The notes under the pieces were generated by a model. That model searched no databases. It worked only from the letters and a program-made list of their open reading frames with translations, and had not been told where the DNA came from. A stretch of 64,000 bases of DNA from the NCBI RefSeq assembly GCF_020360975.1, contig NW_025408670.1, forward strand, positions 1,550,001 through 1,614,000. The letters are read 5' to 3'. The translations under genes were made by a program, and so were the position numbers. Source of the DNA: Hirsutella rhossiliensis (taxonomy: Eukaryota; Ascomycota; Sordariomycetes; Hypocreales; Ophiocordycipitaceae). The first letter of the stretch is position 1; each line of letters opens with the position of its first letter. This document shows, one piece after another, positions 54,701 to 64,000 of this stretch.

Positions 54701-55166
54701 CATGTGGAATAACCCGCACTTGCTGGTGCTCGACGAGCCGACCAACTTTTTGGACCGCGACTCGCTCGGCGGGCTAGCCGTGGCCATCCGCGACTTCAAG
54801 GGCGGCGTCATCCTCATCTCGCACAACGAGGAGTTTGTCGGGGCGCTCTGCTCGGAGCAGTGGCACGTGGACGATGGGCGCGTGGCACTGCGCGGCACCG
54901 CGGCCATCAGCAGCGACCGGTTCGAGGACAGCAGCCGGCCGGCCAGCGCCGTGGCCAGCACGGCGGCCAGCTCTGTCGTCAGCTCCGCCGTCAACTCGGG
55001 CATCGAGGACAACAGCGAGATGAAGTTCAAGGCGCGCAAGAAGAAGAAGATGACCAAGAAGGAGGTCAAGGAGCGCGAGGTCAGGCGTCGTCTCAGGCAC
55101 ATTGAGTGGCTCAACAGCCCCAAGGGCACGCCGCACCCTCCCGACACGGACGACGAGGATAACTAA
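51789..55166 (+). CDS. NEW1: ABC-F ATPase of the eEF3/New1 group (New1/Elf1), 2 exons
   Basis: Ribosome-associated ATPase related to fungal elongation factor 3; New1 helps translation termination in budding yeast and its fission yeast counterpart Elf1 was linked to mRNA export. Exons 51,789-54,391 and 54,446-55,166 (intron 54 bp, branch CTAAC) encode 1,107 residues. HEAT-like helical repeats span about 20-330. ABC1 has Walker A GRNGAGKST (508-516), signature LSGGW (594-598) and Walker B LLLDEPTNHLD. ABC2 has Walker A GPNGAGKST (753-761), a chromodomain-like insertion, signature LSGGQ (940-944) and LVLDEPTNFLD. The C-terminus is KKKKMTKKE ... RRRLRHIEWLNS and an acidic end, which fits the New1/Elf1 branch; eEF3 proper has a different Lys-rich tail. 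No Asn/Tyr-rich prion domain is present. A phylogeny would settle eEF3 versus New1. Confidence 0.88.
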
Positions 55167-56342
55167 AGGCTCGCCGACGTCGGGGCCTTTCCTTCCCTTC
55201 CTTCACGGAAGGTGGGTGGTTGGTCCTTGGCTTTTTCTTTCTGTCACCATTCCGTCGTTTTGTTTTCCGTTGCTGCTCGGGGCAAGTTATCCCCACGTCG
55301 AAACTCGCGACTTGGATACTACCGCGGTGCGCTTATGGAGGCGTCGCCGCCGAGGAACGGCCTATCAGATTTGACCAGACCTTTTGTTCCCACGGCTCCG
55401 AGTCTTGGGTGCGCGGAGAGGCGAGGAGAGGAAAAAAAACGGGAGACGCTCGCTAGTCTTATTACCCGCGCCGGGAATTAAAAAAAGGGGGCGGGGGCAG
55501 GGAACTGGGCGCCGGATAGAGAGGGATGAATGGATGATGTGCCGCGGTCGATAGAGGCGTTTTTGTCTGGGATTTTCCAAATAGACTGGCTTGAAAAGAA
55601 TTCTCTTCAACTACACGAGATGAGACTAGGAGGATAAAAACGGAGAGAGGGAACATACACGGTTGAACATGGTTTCCTCGTAGAATCTCGTACCCGTGAT
55701 CGAGGCTTCGTCGTGGCGTCTCGATGCTCCATGTCCAAGTCGATGTCTTGACTGATACGACGTTATCCTAATTCATTCTCTCGCTCTGATGCGCACCTGC
55801 AACATTGATACCCACCTCTCTCAAGATATAAAGGCAGAGAATAAAGAAATCTAGACTCTTGGACTGTGCCTCTCCCGGTAGCTCGCACGTCTCTCGTACG
55901 CCTTCCTAACCCTCCGATCCGTTCCACGGCCAATCGACAATGCAAGTCAAAGTCCATCCCCGACAGTATATATCCCGATACTCCTGTATGCAAGCCTCGG
56001 CTTTCCTCCAAGGACCATGTGCTATCTTATTCGAGTGATTAAGAAATAAGAAATATGAGATGGGGAGTGAGTAAAGATAAGATAGAAGGACAAACGAGGT
56101 GTAGGCAACGGTGGAATGTGGCTCGAGTCCGGTCATCACGCGTCAAACCGGTTGAGCAAACCAGTAAAGAGATGCCAATTCCGGTGTGAAGCAGCAGTGT
56201 ATGAAGGCCGAAAACCAATCAAAGAAAATTATGTCCAAGGAAGAAAGAAACAGCCTCATAAACTCCTGTTCCGTCTAGGGCAAAGCAGTGGCTGATATTT
56301 GCGAGCATGGTGAGTCGAGGCGAGGGAATGGCCGTTGGCCCT
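55167..56342. other. Convergent intergenic region, NEW1 / GT2
   Basis: 1.2 kb between two 3' ends. T-rich just after NEW1 (55,230-55,275); no gene or repeat recognised. Confidence 0.4.
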
Positions 56343-59129
56343 CTACCAAGAAAAGGTCATGAGGGCGGGATTCAAGGCAAGCGGCAGAAGAAAGTGGCTG
56401 GCCGCGACCGTGGCCATGGGGAGGATGGCGACAAAGTCGGTGATGCGCCAGTCATGCGGCACAAACGGCCCGACGGCGAGGATGATCATGCCGATGATGA
56501 AGATGAGGGCGAAGAGCATTGAGAATTTGAACTGAATGAGAGAACCTGGTTAGTCAAGCCAGCAGACGCGTTGGTGGACTGGAATCACAACTCACCTTCT
56601 TCAGCACCTTGGGCACTTCGATGAAGAAGTTTGAAAACTCGGCTTCTTTGCTCGTCGCCCCCCAAGTCATGTCAATCTCGAACATGTGCGCCAGCAAGGC
56701 CTGGCTGACGTGCAGTGACAGACCGCCAAGGAAGATGGCAAGCATAAAAGTCCACTTGAAGTTCTCAAAGATGGCGTACAGCAGGCTGCGCTCGCCGACG
56801 CGGTACCGCATGACGGCGAGGGCAACGTTGCCGAGGCCGTTGAAGACGATGATGATGGAGAACCAGACCTGCCACGAGTCGACGTAGTACTTATCGAGAT
56901 AGCCGTTGAACCAGCCCATGAGGAAGTAGTTGGCGGCCGTCATGATCCACGCGGCGCCAATGGCGTAGTAGGTGCCGATGTACGAGATGACGGTGATCTT
57001 GGAGGTGAAGCGGATATTGGAGAAGAGGAAGCGGCGGAACAGGGGCGTGAAGGGCCCGCGCCAGAGCCAGGTTCGAATGGGGTGGAAGAGGAGCTCGTTG
57101 CAGCCGTACGCGTACTTTTCCCATCGGGCCAGCTCGTCGTACACGGTCAGCGACACCCCCTCCTTGAAGCCCTCGCCGGCCCAGGCCGCCAGACGGATGA
57201 TGTAACCGTTGCACTGCAGGCGCAGCGACATGTCAAAGTCCTCTGACACGTGGCTCTCAGACCAAAACTTGTCGTAGCCGTCCTCGTCCTGGTACGACAC
57301 CTGCTGGATGGCGGACCAGCGGAGGATGGCGTTGTGGCCGACAAAGGGGGCGACGTCGCCGTTGGAGACCGTGTATCGGATGGCCGAGTAGATGAGGTTG
57401 GTGAAGAAGGTGATGCCGTTTTCAAAGTAGGTATGGACAACCTGCATGACGCCCGAGGAGAACTGCATGATGCCAACGTCGGGCGACTGCTCCATCTCGG
57501 AAACGGCGTCGAGGAAGCAGTCGGCAGGGACGCGTGTGTCCGAGTCAATGAGGAGGATGTAGTCGCCCACGCGGATGTTGCCGTCGGCCCAGGCACGGCC
57601 GTCCTCCTCGAGCACCTCCTTGAGGGCCTGCTCGTAGGCTTGCGCCTCGTCGTGCTGGCTCCACTCGGGCGGGCGGTTGATGGCTTGGAGCTTCTCCTCG
57701 ACCCTACACGAGACCATGAGGGCAAAGTTCATGTTGGACGCCTTCTTGAACTTGCCCTTGCGCTGGAAGCCGTTCTCGCCGTGCCTGGGGCGGGCGACCC
57801 AGCCGATGCTGTTGTCGGCGTAGAACTCGATGCGTGCGCGGCGGTCCTCCTCGGAGATGAGCTGCAGCCCGTCGTCGTTGATGAACATGTTGGCCGAGCC
57901 GCCCTGGAGCTCGTAGGTGGACATGGCCTGCTTGATGGACTTGACAGTGGGGATGATGACGCCCTGCAAGCCCTCCTTGTACACGGGGCACTGAATCGTG
58001 ACGTGAGGCAGGACGGGGGTCTGCAGCCGCGGTGGAGGGCGAGCCGAGAAGAACTTGGAGTTGATGGTAAGCTGGCGGACAGGGCCGAAGATTTGAGCCA
58101 GGCAGCCGACAATGACCTGGGCGAAGAAGAGGGTGAAGAAGACTTGGACCGGGCAAAGCGCGATCAGGGCCAGGCGGATATAGCTGCCGTCGACAGACAC
58201 TTCGATGGCCAATTGCCTCCAAGCGGCACCAAGCGACACGACAATGAGGACCATGGTCAACGAGACCAGAACCGTGTTTTGCAGATGGACGGGGCGCTTC
58301 TCCGGCTTGATCTCACCGCTCTCCTCATCAATCTCGGCTTCCGCAACGGCGCCGCCGCGCTTCTCGTCCTCGTCGTCGTCGCTATTGCCCGCCTTCCACA
58401 CCAGCTCCATGAGCTCCGACTCAATTGCCTTGGCGCGCTGCACAAGGTTCAGGGGATCATCGTCCCAGACAATGAGCAGGCCCTCGGAGGCAACAAAGGC
58501 GGCAAACTGGTGCTTTCGCGCTCGCGGTAGGTCCTCCAGGGTGGGCAAGATCTGGACGCGCAGACCGTTCATCAGGGGCACGTCCACGGCATCGGGAGAC
58601 CATTGCAGGAAAGTCTTGATGACCCGAGAGTTTACAGTCATGGCACACTACGGGCTCACACCTGTCAGTCTTTCTCACGCAGTCGAAGCAAAGAAGGCAG
58701 ATGGCTCACCTGGAGGTTCATGGCGGCGCAGGCTATGGCGAACGGGGAGCTGCCGAGCTGGGAAGGGCATGCCATGTAGTGGCCACGCGCCTTGCGCAGG
58801 AGCACGCCTTCAGCCTCGCCGGATCCATCACCAACCCATAGCTGGGAGCATTGCTGCTGGTACAAGTAGTTGACCATGACCTCATGCTTGATGTCGTCGA
58901 GGAATATTGAGCTATGGCTTGACGGCGTCGACCGCCCAGAGCTCGACTGTGGCCGGGAATGAAATCGAGGAGTCGGAGGCAGGAGCTCCATGTCGTTGCC
59001 GTTCCGGGCCGAGTGAGGTTGCTTCTCCGACACGTCGGAGGGCCCATAATGCTGGACCTGCGAGGGTGCATCCTCGGCCGGTGGAGGGGGCTCAGACTTG
59101 CCGGCCTTGAAGTAGTCGCCAAAGCCCAT
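56343..59129 (-). CDS. GT2: Membrane glycosyltransferase family 2, fungal GT2 type (3 exons)
   Basis: Processive-type GT2 polysaccharide synthase related to fungal GT2 proteins needed for hyphal growth on solid surfaces in Zymoseptoria and Fusarium; its product is not established. Exons on the minus strand: 58,710-59,129, 56,596-58,647 and 56,343-56,531, with introns of 62 and 64 bp (GT...AG, CTGAC and CTAAC branches), giving 886 residues. Exon 1 encodes a Pro/Ser-rich cytosolic start. Membrane spans lie at about 262-282 and 300-326. Catalytic landmarks are NDDG (397-400), DSDTR (508-512), SEDFD (608-612) and RWEKYAYG (648-655, the R/QxxRW-like site), followed by several spans. Exon 3, outside the long open frame, adds a last hydrophobic pair and ends in MTFSW. 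Without exon 3 the frame would run into intron sequence. Confidence 0.92.
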
Positions 59130-60712
59130 TGTTGAACGAGAGTTGAGAAGTCGACAACACCTTGGAAGCTTGGGTAAGTGGGTGATGCCCTCTTAACTCG
59201 GGAGGAGGGCTCGCAAGCCCAGCGGACTTGGGGGCCTAAAGAGGCCGAGAAGAAAGCTTCCTCTTGAGCAAGAAAGTGCGGCCCACTGCTATGGTGTGCG
59301 CCCGTCAGATTAAAGCCTGTCTATGCGAGCTCATGGGACACGAGCCTGAGACATACAGTGAAGGCACGGGGTGGCCTGCGGTGCGAGCTGATGTTTATTT
59401 TGGCACGAACCTAGAACGGGGCGTTGGTTCGTCTCGGGCCTCTTGGGTAGCACAAAGAAGGTCGAGCAATAAGAGACTGTAAGCGGACGTGATGTCGACG
59501 GAAGGAAACCTTGGGGAGTGAAAGCGAATCCCGAGTAGGTGAGTGAAGCCGGGCGCAAGCCAAGAAGCGAAGACGAAGTGGGCTGAGGAAAGCAGCCAAG
59601 GTGATGCTTGAAGTCTACTTGACCGTCTCAGTGACGGAGTATGAGCGAAACTAAGGAAAGTAGGAGATAGACTTATGAGGACAGGCAAAACGAGGCGAGG
59701 CAGAGAGCAGATGTAAGGCGGAATAGTGGCGGGTTGGACTTACAGACGAGATGAGTGGCCACCACTCGGCCTCTCCCAAGGCCTTGAGGCCGAGAAGGAG
59801 CAGGGATGTGCAAAGTGTGTGAGGGCCGAGGACCAGCCCTGAGCCACGAATAGAGATTGCGGTTTGTCAAGGCCGAAGACGCCACGGAACCCTTCTGGAC
59901 CCCACCACCCCCTGATTATTGCCAAGCTGGAACAAAGGACAACGGCGACGGATCCGAACAGAGGATTTCAAGTAGAGACCGAGGCCCAGAAGTTTGGGTG
60001 GGTGGGGAGGAGTGGAAAACCCGAAGATACCTGGCGGCCGGAAGGACGAGAGGCAGGAGGGGGAAGACGGACAAGGAATGTTATACGAACCGCAGCAGCA
60101 AGTCAGGCTCAGCCCAGCTTTCGACAGCCGAGGGGAGGCAAAACAAGACTGGAACCGGGAGCATGTCTGGCATCGACCATGCACTCTGGAGCCTTGCTGG
60201 AGCATGTCTGGGAAGGCCGAAGGGGTGCGAGGAGTGGTGATAGAGGCGGGACCCTGGTCTCGCCCACGTTTTTCGCTTGGGTAGCGCACACCCCGTGGAT
60301 ACCAGGGATCCCTGCTCCGAGACGCCCGGGCCGAGGTGGGGGAGGGGGGCATGTGGACTGTGTCGAGGATCGGGGCGGTGGTGTCGATATCTTCTCGTCT
60401 CGTTTCCCCGTGGAAGCGGGCCATAAGCTCGTGGACAGCCTTAACGCCACACATGGCAAGGCCCCGATCTTTGACCGCCCAGTCGGAGAGATAAGAGAGA
60501 GGGGGGATGGGGTCCAAAGTGTGATTCGTAGCTGGACCTACTGGACAGTACATGCCCGTCACTTCGGCCGTCCCAAAAGCTCAGAGCGGGAGAGCGAGCG
60601 AGAGAGCACGGCGCCAAGAGAGCGAGATTAGCTGATGGCGCCTGCGGGGAGGCTTGTTCGCGCCCGAGGACAAACGGCGGCATGAGTCCAGGGCGGGTCC
60701 AGATCGCAGGTG

Positions 60713-60746
60713 TGGCAGACGGGCAGGCAGACGGGCAGGCAGACGG
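60713..60746. repeat. 12-bp tandem repeat (GGGCAGGCAGAC)
   Basis: Two perfect units at 60,721-60,744 with partial units on both sides. Confidence 0.8.
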
Positions 60747-60899
60747 TGGCAGCGAGGCGGCCCACGGTCATCCATGCATCGTCACTCGTGAGTTCCACGA
60801 GATGACACGCTTCGGAGGCAGCTCGTGAGCGCGAGCGAGGTGGTGGTATTGGCGGGGCCGTCATGCCGTACCGCAGCTCTGCCTCGACGCTGAAACAGG

Positions 60900-60977
60900 C
60901 CTCCTCCTCCTCCTCCGATGACAATGGGCGGTTCGCTGCTTGGATGAGGAGAGGAGGAGGAGGAGGAGGAGGAGGAG
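60900..60977. repeat. (TCC)n and (GGA)n tracts in inverted arrangement
   Basis: A CCT/TCC run at 60,900-60,916 and a GGA/AGG run at 60,946-60,977, complementary to each other and about 30 bp apart, so the strand could fold back. Non-coding. Confidence 0.75.
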
Positions 60978-62774
60978 TTCTGGTACCTAGTGGATAACAA
61001 TGTTCAACCTTCCGGATTAGGAAAGCGGCAGAGCCCACGAACCTGTCGTCCGGGGTCCGAAGGGGGGTGTGCTTAGTACCTAGGTATCTAGGTACCTAGG
61101 ACTGGCTAACCCCAGCCACGGCCTGCATATATATCTGGACGGTACGTACGGAGCAGGTACTCTCGGAGCGGGTATACATGCTGGGTACAAGGATATTTGT
61201 TTCGACCCGTACAAGAGCAGAGACTGCTAATAAAGGCATTCATCACAGCAGGTATTACGCAGGCGAAGCTCCAAGCGCTGGAGGGAGTGGCCCATGTCTT
61301 GGCAGCTTCACCCCACTCCCATGTCTGCAGCGGGGCCGTGGTGCTCGAGGTGCGGTTTTCAGGGCCCTTCAGAGCCTAATTGCAGTGATGCCCGCCAACC
61401 GCGGCCCGCACGGCTGGATACTCGGCCCGGTGCCGAGTGCGGTCCGGCCGGCAGCCGGCAGCTGCGGAGCTACGAGTCCGGGCTGGACAATTCGGTATAG
61501 TAGACTCGGCCGAACAGTCAAAGTGTCTAATGAATGATGCGGATACCATACTGTGCAGGATACCCAGACAGATCTCGCAGGCGGCTCGGTGACTACCCAG
61601 AGCGTGACGATGCACGGCATCTTCCCGGAGAGGACATCCATCAACAGTCTTCCCCCTGTCCAGCTGTCAAGCCTCAACAGAAGCTGGACTCGTCAATATT
61701 CGCCCCCTTTTTCACTCCTCGTGAGGCACTTTGTAAGCGTCAAGTGGTCGCTGGTAGCATCGTGAAGCAGTTTTGGGGTGGATAAGCGCAGTTCTCGGGT
61801 GGCGTGGCTCTCGGCTCTCATCTATCCGCCCTCTTTGATTGGGCGACATGCCACCATACGCACACGGGTTGACGGGCCATGCATGTAGCTGGTCGGAGGG
61901 CAGCAGCTGGATGGCGTCGCCGGCTGTGTGATGAGATGATGCACTGCGAGTCGATTCATGGCCCGCGTACCGCACGGGTACAGTGGTGGCCGTCGGCGGT
62001 ACCTGCAACCTCTGGCCTACAATAGGCGCGGCTCAAAGGACAATCGTCCAAGTATTATATGTGGAGGTTGTGTCTTGGACGTGAACAAGTCGATTTGTTT
62101 GGCGGGACCATCTGGAACAAGCTTAAAAACCGATTGGCAGCCTTACTGTATTAATTAATTACTCACACATTATTGCTAGAACCCGTCTCTTCCCGTCTTT
62201 AGCGCGTCGACAGTCTGGAGGCAAAAAAGCCCCGCGGAAAGGGCCGAGAAGAAGGGAAAAAACGCCCAGAAACAGGGAAAAGACTGGACAAGAGGAAACG
62301 TGTGATGCGGCGACTCCAAAGGAGCATCGAATGATAAACCGCGGTTCCTTCTAAAAAGAAACAACGATCAAATGAAACAGCAGTCTGGCGGGGCAAAGGA
62401 AAAAAAGCACTCGGTACGGATGTTTTGACGAGATATTCACACGAGGGGAATTCTCGCCAGCAGTCTTCGGATACGCCGTACACGGTAGCCCGACAAGGCA
62501 ACAAGAGGGCCTGCCGAGCTGCTCGCCAAGATGCTCGAGCTCGGGTTTCCCATGCACCCATTACCTGCATACTCGACGCTCGTTCATCAGTTGCCCCTGT
62601 ACCACCACACAAGGTCTCTTCATAGCCCTCGGGGACATGCACGAGTGTATCTGCATGCGCCCTCATGCACGGTTACGGTGGCCACCACCCTCTCCAGGGG
62701 GCTATTTTTGGGCCTCTGCCCCCTTCTCTCGTATTCCTGCACCTGGTGAATGGAAGCCATGGAATTCATACAGT

Positions 62775-62837
62775 ACACAGACACACAGACACACACACAC
62801 ACACACACATATGTACACACACACACACATACACACA

Positions 62838-62887
<50 letters not shown>
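62775..62887 (+). repeat. (CA)n microsatellite, about 113 bp
   Basis: Imperfect CA repeat interrupted by a few GA and TA units; long open frames through it (poly Thr-His or Val-Cys) are artefacts of the repeat. Confidence 0.97.
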
Positions 62888-62888
<1 letters not shown>

Positions 62889-64000
62889 GCCCGTCTGACC
62901 CAAGCCGCGGTATCACGGTGGCGGCAGTCCATAGGGCAGGTTGAGGTGAGGTGATGGCTGACATACATGGGCTTGGATATAAGATGGGTGGTGAGCACGC
63001 AGATTGGATTGGCGATAGACACTCTTGTCAACAGCGTGACCCGGCAAAATGGAAGTTAAAGAAAAAAAACTGGATATTAGTGCGAAGAACAAAGAAAAAT
63101 AAACAAGAGAGCCCCCGGGACCCTGGCGCCCCGGGGCGTCCGTGCACCCTTCCGTGTCTCTCTCGGGCTGCTGCTCCCGGATCGCCAGACCCGAGCATTT
63201 ATTTGGATTTGTGTGCGATCCTCCATTGGCGCCACGGCAGCAAAGCAAGCGCCCTCCCCAAGACACTGCTCACTGCTGCCCGCGTCTGTCGGCGCTCGGC
63301 CCTTTCTGTCGTTTTGCTCTTTTCCTTTCATCACGTGGCAGTTCATCATTACTCTCACTTACAGCAGCAGCCAACAGTCGGCATGGACGTCTTCTTCTCA
63401 TGCAGAGAGAGACATCCCGACTCCTCGATTTGCTTCTTCTTCATGTCCGAGACAGACAAGCGAGCAGACGACCGCCCTGTCTCTGCGCCTCGAGTGTCCG
63501 GAGCCAAGAGACCAGACCAGCGATGGAGGGCCTTGCTCGGAATCCGGGTGCCTTGCCGTTCCTCGGCTGTGCAGCACATCAGCGCGCTTCGGCGAGACGA
63601 GCGAGGTGATGCATCACGTTGCACCCGCCAGGCACCGGCTGGAGATGACGGTGGCACGAGCCACAACCTCTCTCTTGGCTTGGCGATTAATTATTATCCC
63701 AACATATCTTTTCTATCATCACTGCAAGCCCGCCGCAATCTCCGAATCCAAGGGTGCCCGAGGCTCCATACCGGTAGGGAGTTGGCTCAGCGCAGCACCT
63801 CACTGTAGGTAACTGTCTGCAGTGCCCGGCCTCCCCTAACCGCCCCCGCGCCGGGGATTTACCTCTCTGACCCGCCGCCCATCGAGCTGATAATACGATG
63901 GATGCTCACTGAAGAAATCAACCAACGGCCGCTAGCCGTAGCTCTCCCGTCGCCAGCCCTCCTCCAGTGCATCTATCCCCACACCACCCCCCGCCTCCGC

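Larger units (their letters stand above)
59130..64000. other. 4.9-kb region upstream of GT2, no supportable gene
   Basis: Many open frames of 60-285 codons overlap on all strands with no domain, so I call none. Contents: GT2 promoter and probably a long leader; simple repeats at 60,713-60,746, 60,900-60,977 and 62,775-62,887; palindromic CCTAGG array at 61,077-61,100 followed by a TATA-like stretch (61,127). The CT-rich, GC-rich sequence near 63,130-63,330 and 63,820-64,000 could be the leader of a gene that starts beyond the window. Confidence 0.45.

Noticed and set aside
57250..58530. 426-codon open frame antisense to GT2
   Set aside because: Leu/Val/Asp/Gly-rich shadow of GT2 coding sequence.
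59864..60631. 255-codon plus and 231-codon minus frames overlapping each other
   Set aside because: Mutually overlapping, low complexity, no domain; neither can be preferred.
62775..62964. Open frames through the CA repeat
   Set aside because: Dinucleotide repeat is open in all frames; no coding meaning.
62951..63808. 285-codon open frame near the right end
   Set aside because: No domain; ATG context and composition do not stand out. It may be leader of a gene outside the window.

Overview
The window is nuclear DNA of a filamentous ascomycete (Pezizomycotina, most likely Sordariomycetes and possibly Hypocreales). The evidence is short introns of 54-141 bp with CTAAC/CTGAC branch points, fungal-specific gene families (DHHC protein Erf2 with a long disordered N-terminus, GT2 glycosyltransferase, New1/Elf1 ABC-F ATPase, Mic19, fungal ferric reductase), and an AT-rich compartment almost devoid of CpA/TpG, which is the signature of repeat-induced point mutation (RIP). 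Species cannot be fixed from sequence alone.

Bases 1-23,185 are a nested transposon graveyard. Two direct copies of a RIP-degraded Ty3/gypsy element (family A, minus strand) lie at 1-4001 and about 10,342-15,080, with a short continuation at 21,254-21,321. Between them is a second RIP-degraded gypsy element (family B, plus strand) with recognisable RT, RNase H, integrase and chromodomain relics. Three sequences that escaped RIP sit inside this block: a 473-bp solo-LTR-like insert (12,417-12,889), an island around 5,930-6,320, and a complete Ty1/copia element (15,081-21,253, minus strand) with 201-bp LTRs identical by eye and a 5-bp target duplication, but with frameshifted gag and pol. A 258-bp LTR-like sequence occurs in opposite orientations at 10,084-10,341 and 21,621-21,878.

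From about 23,190 the DNA switches abruptly to GC-rich genic sequence with eleven supported genes: a membrane-anchored thioredoxin (+), RSM22 mitoribosome assembly factor (+), MET1-type siroheme synthase (+), ferric reductase (-), MIC19 MICOS subunit (+), TYW3 wybutosine methyltransferase (-), MET16 PAPS reductase (-), SER2 phosphoserine phosphatase (+), an unrecognised 131-residue mitochondrial membrane protein (-), ERF2 palmitoyltransferase (+), NEW1/ELF1 (+) and GT2 glycosyltransferase (-); counting the unrecognised protein there are twelve. I reconstructed exon structures for the thioredoxin, MIC19, the 131-residue protein, ERF2, NEW1 and GT2 from splice signals and reading frame. Starts of MET1, TYW3 and SER2 were set at the first ATG.

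Functionally, MET1 (siroheme for sulfite reductase), MET16 (PAPS to sulfite, thioredoxin-dependent) and SER2 (serine supply) belong to sulfur/cysteine metabolism and lie within 16 kb; MET16 and SER2 are divergently transcribed. RSM22, MIC19 and the 131-residue protein are mitochondrial. Two long stretches (34,374-38,398 and 59,130-64,000) hold no gene I can support.
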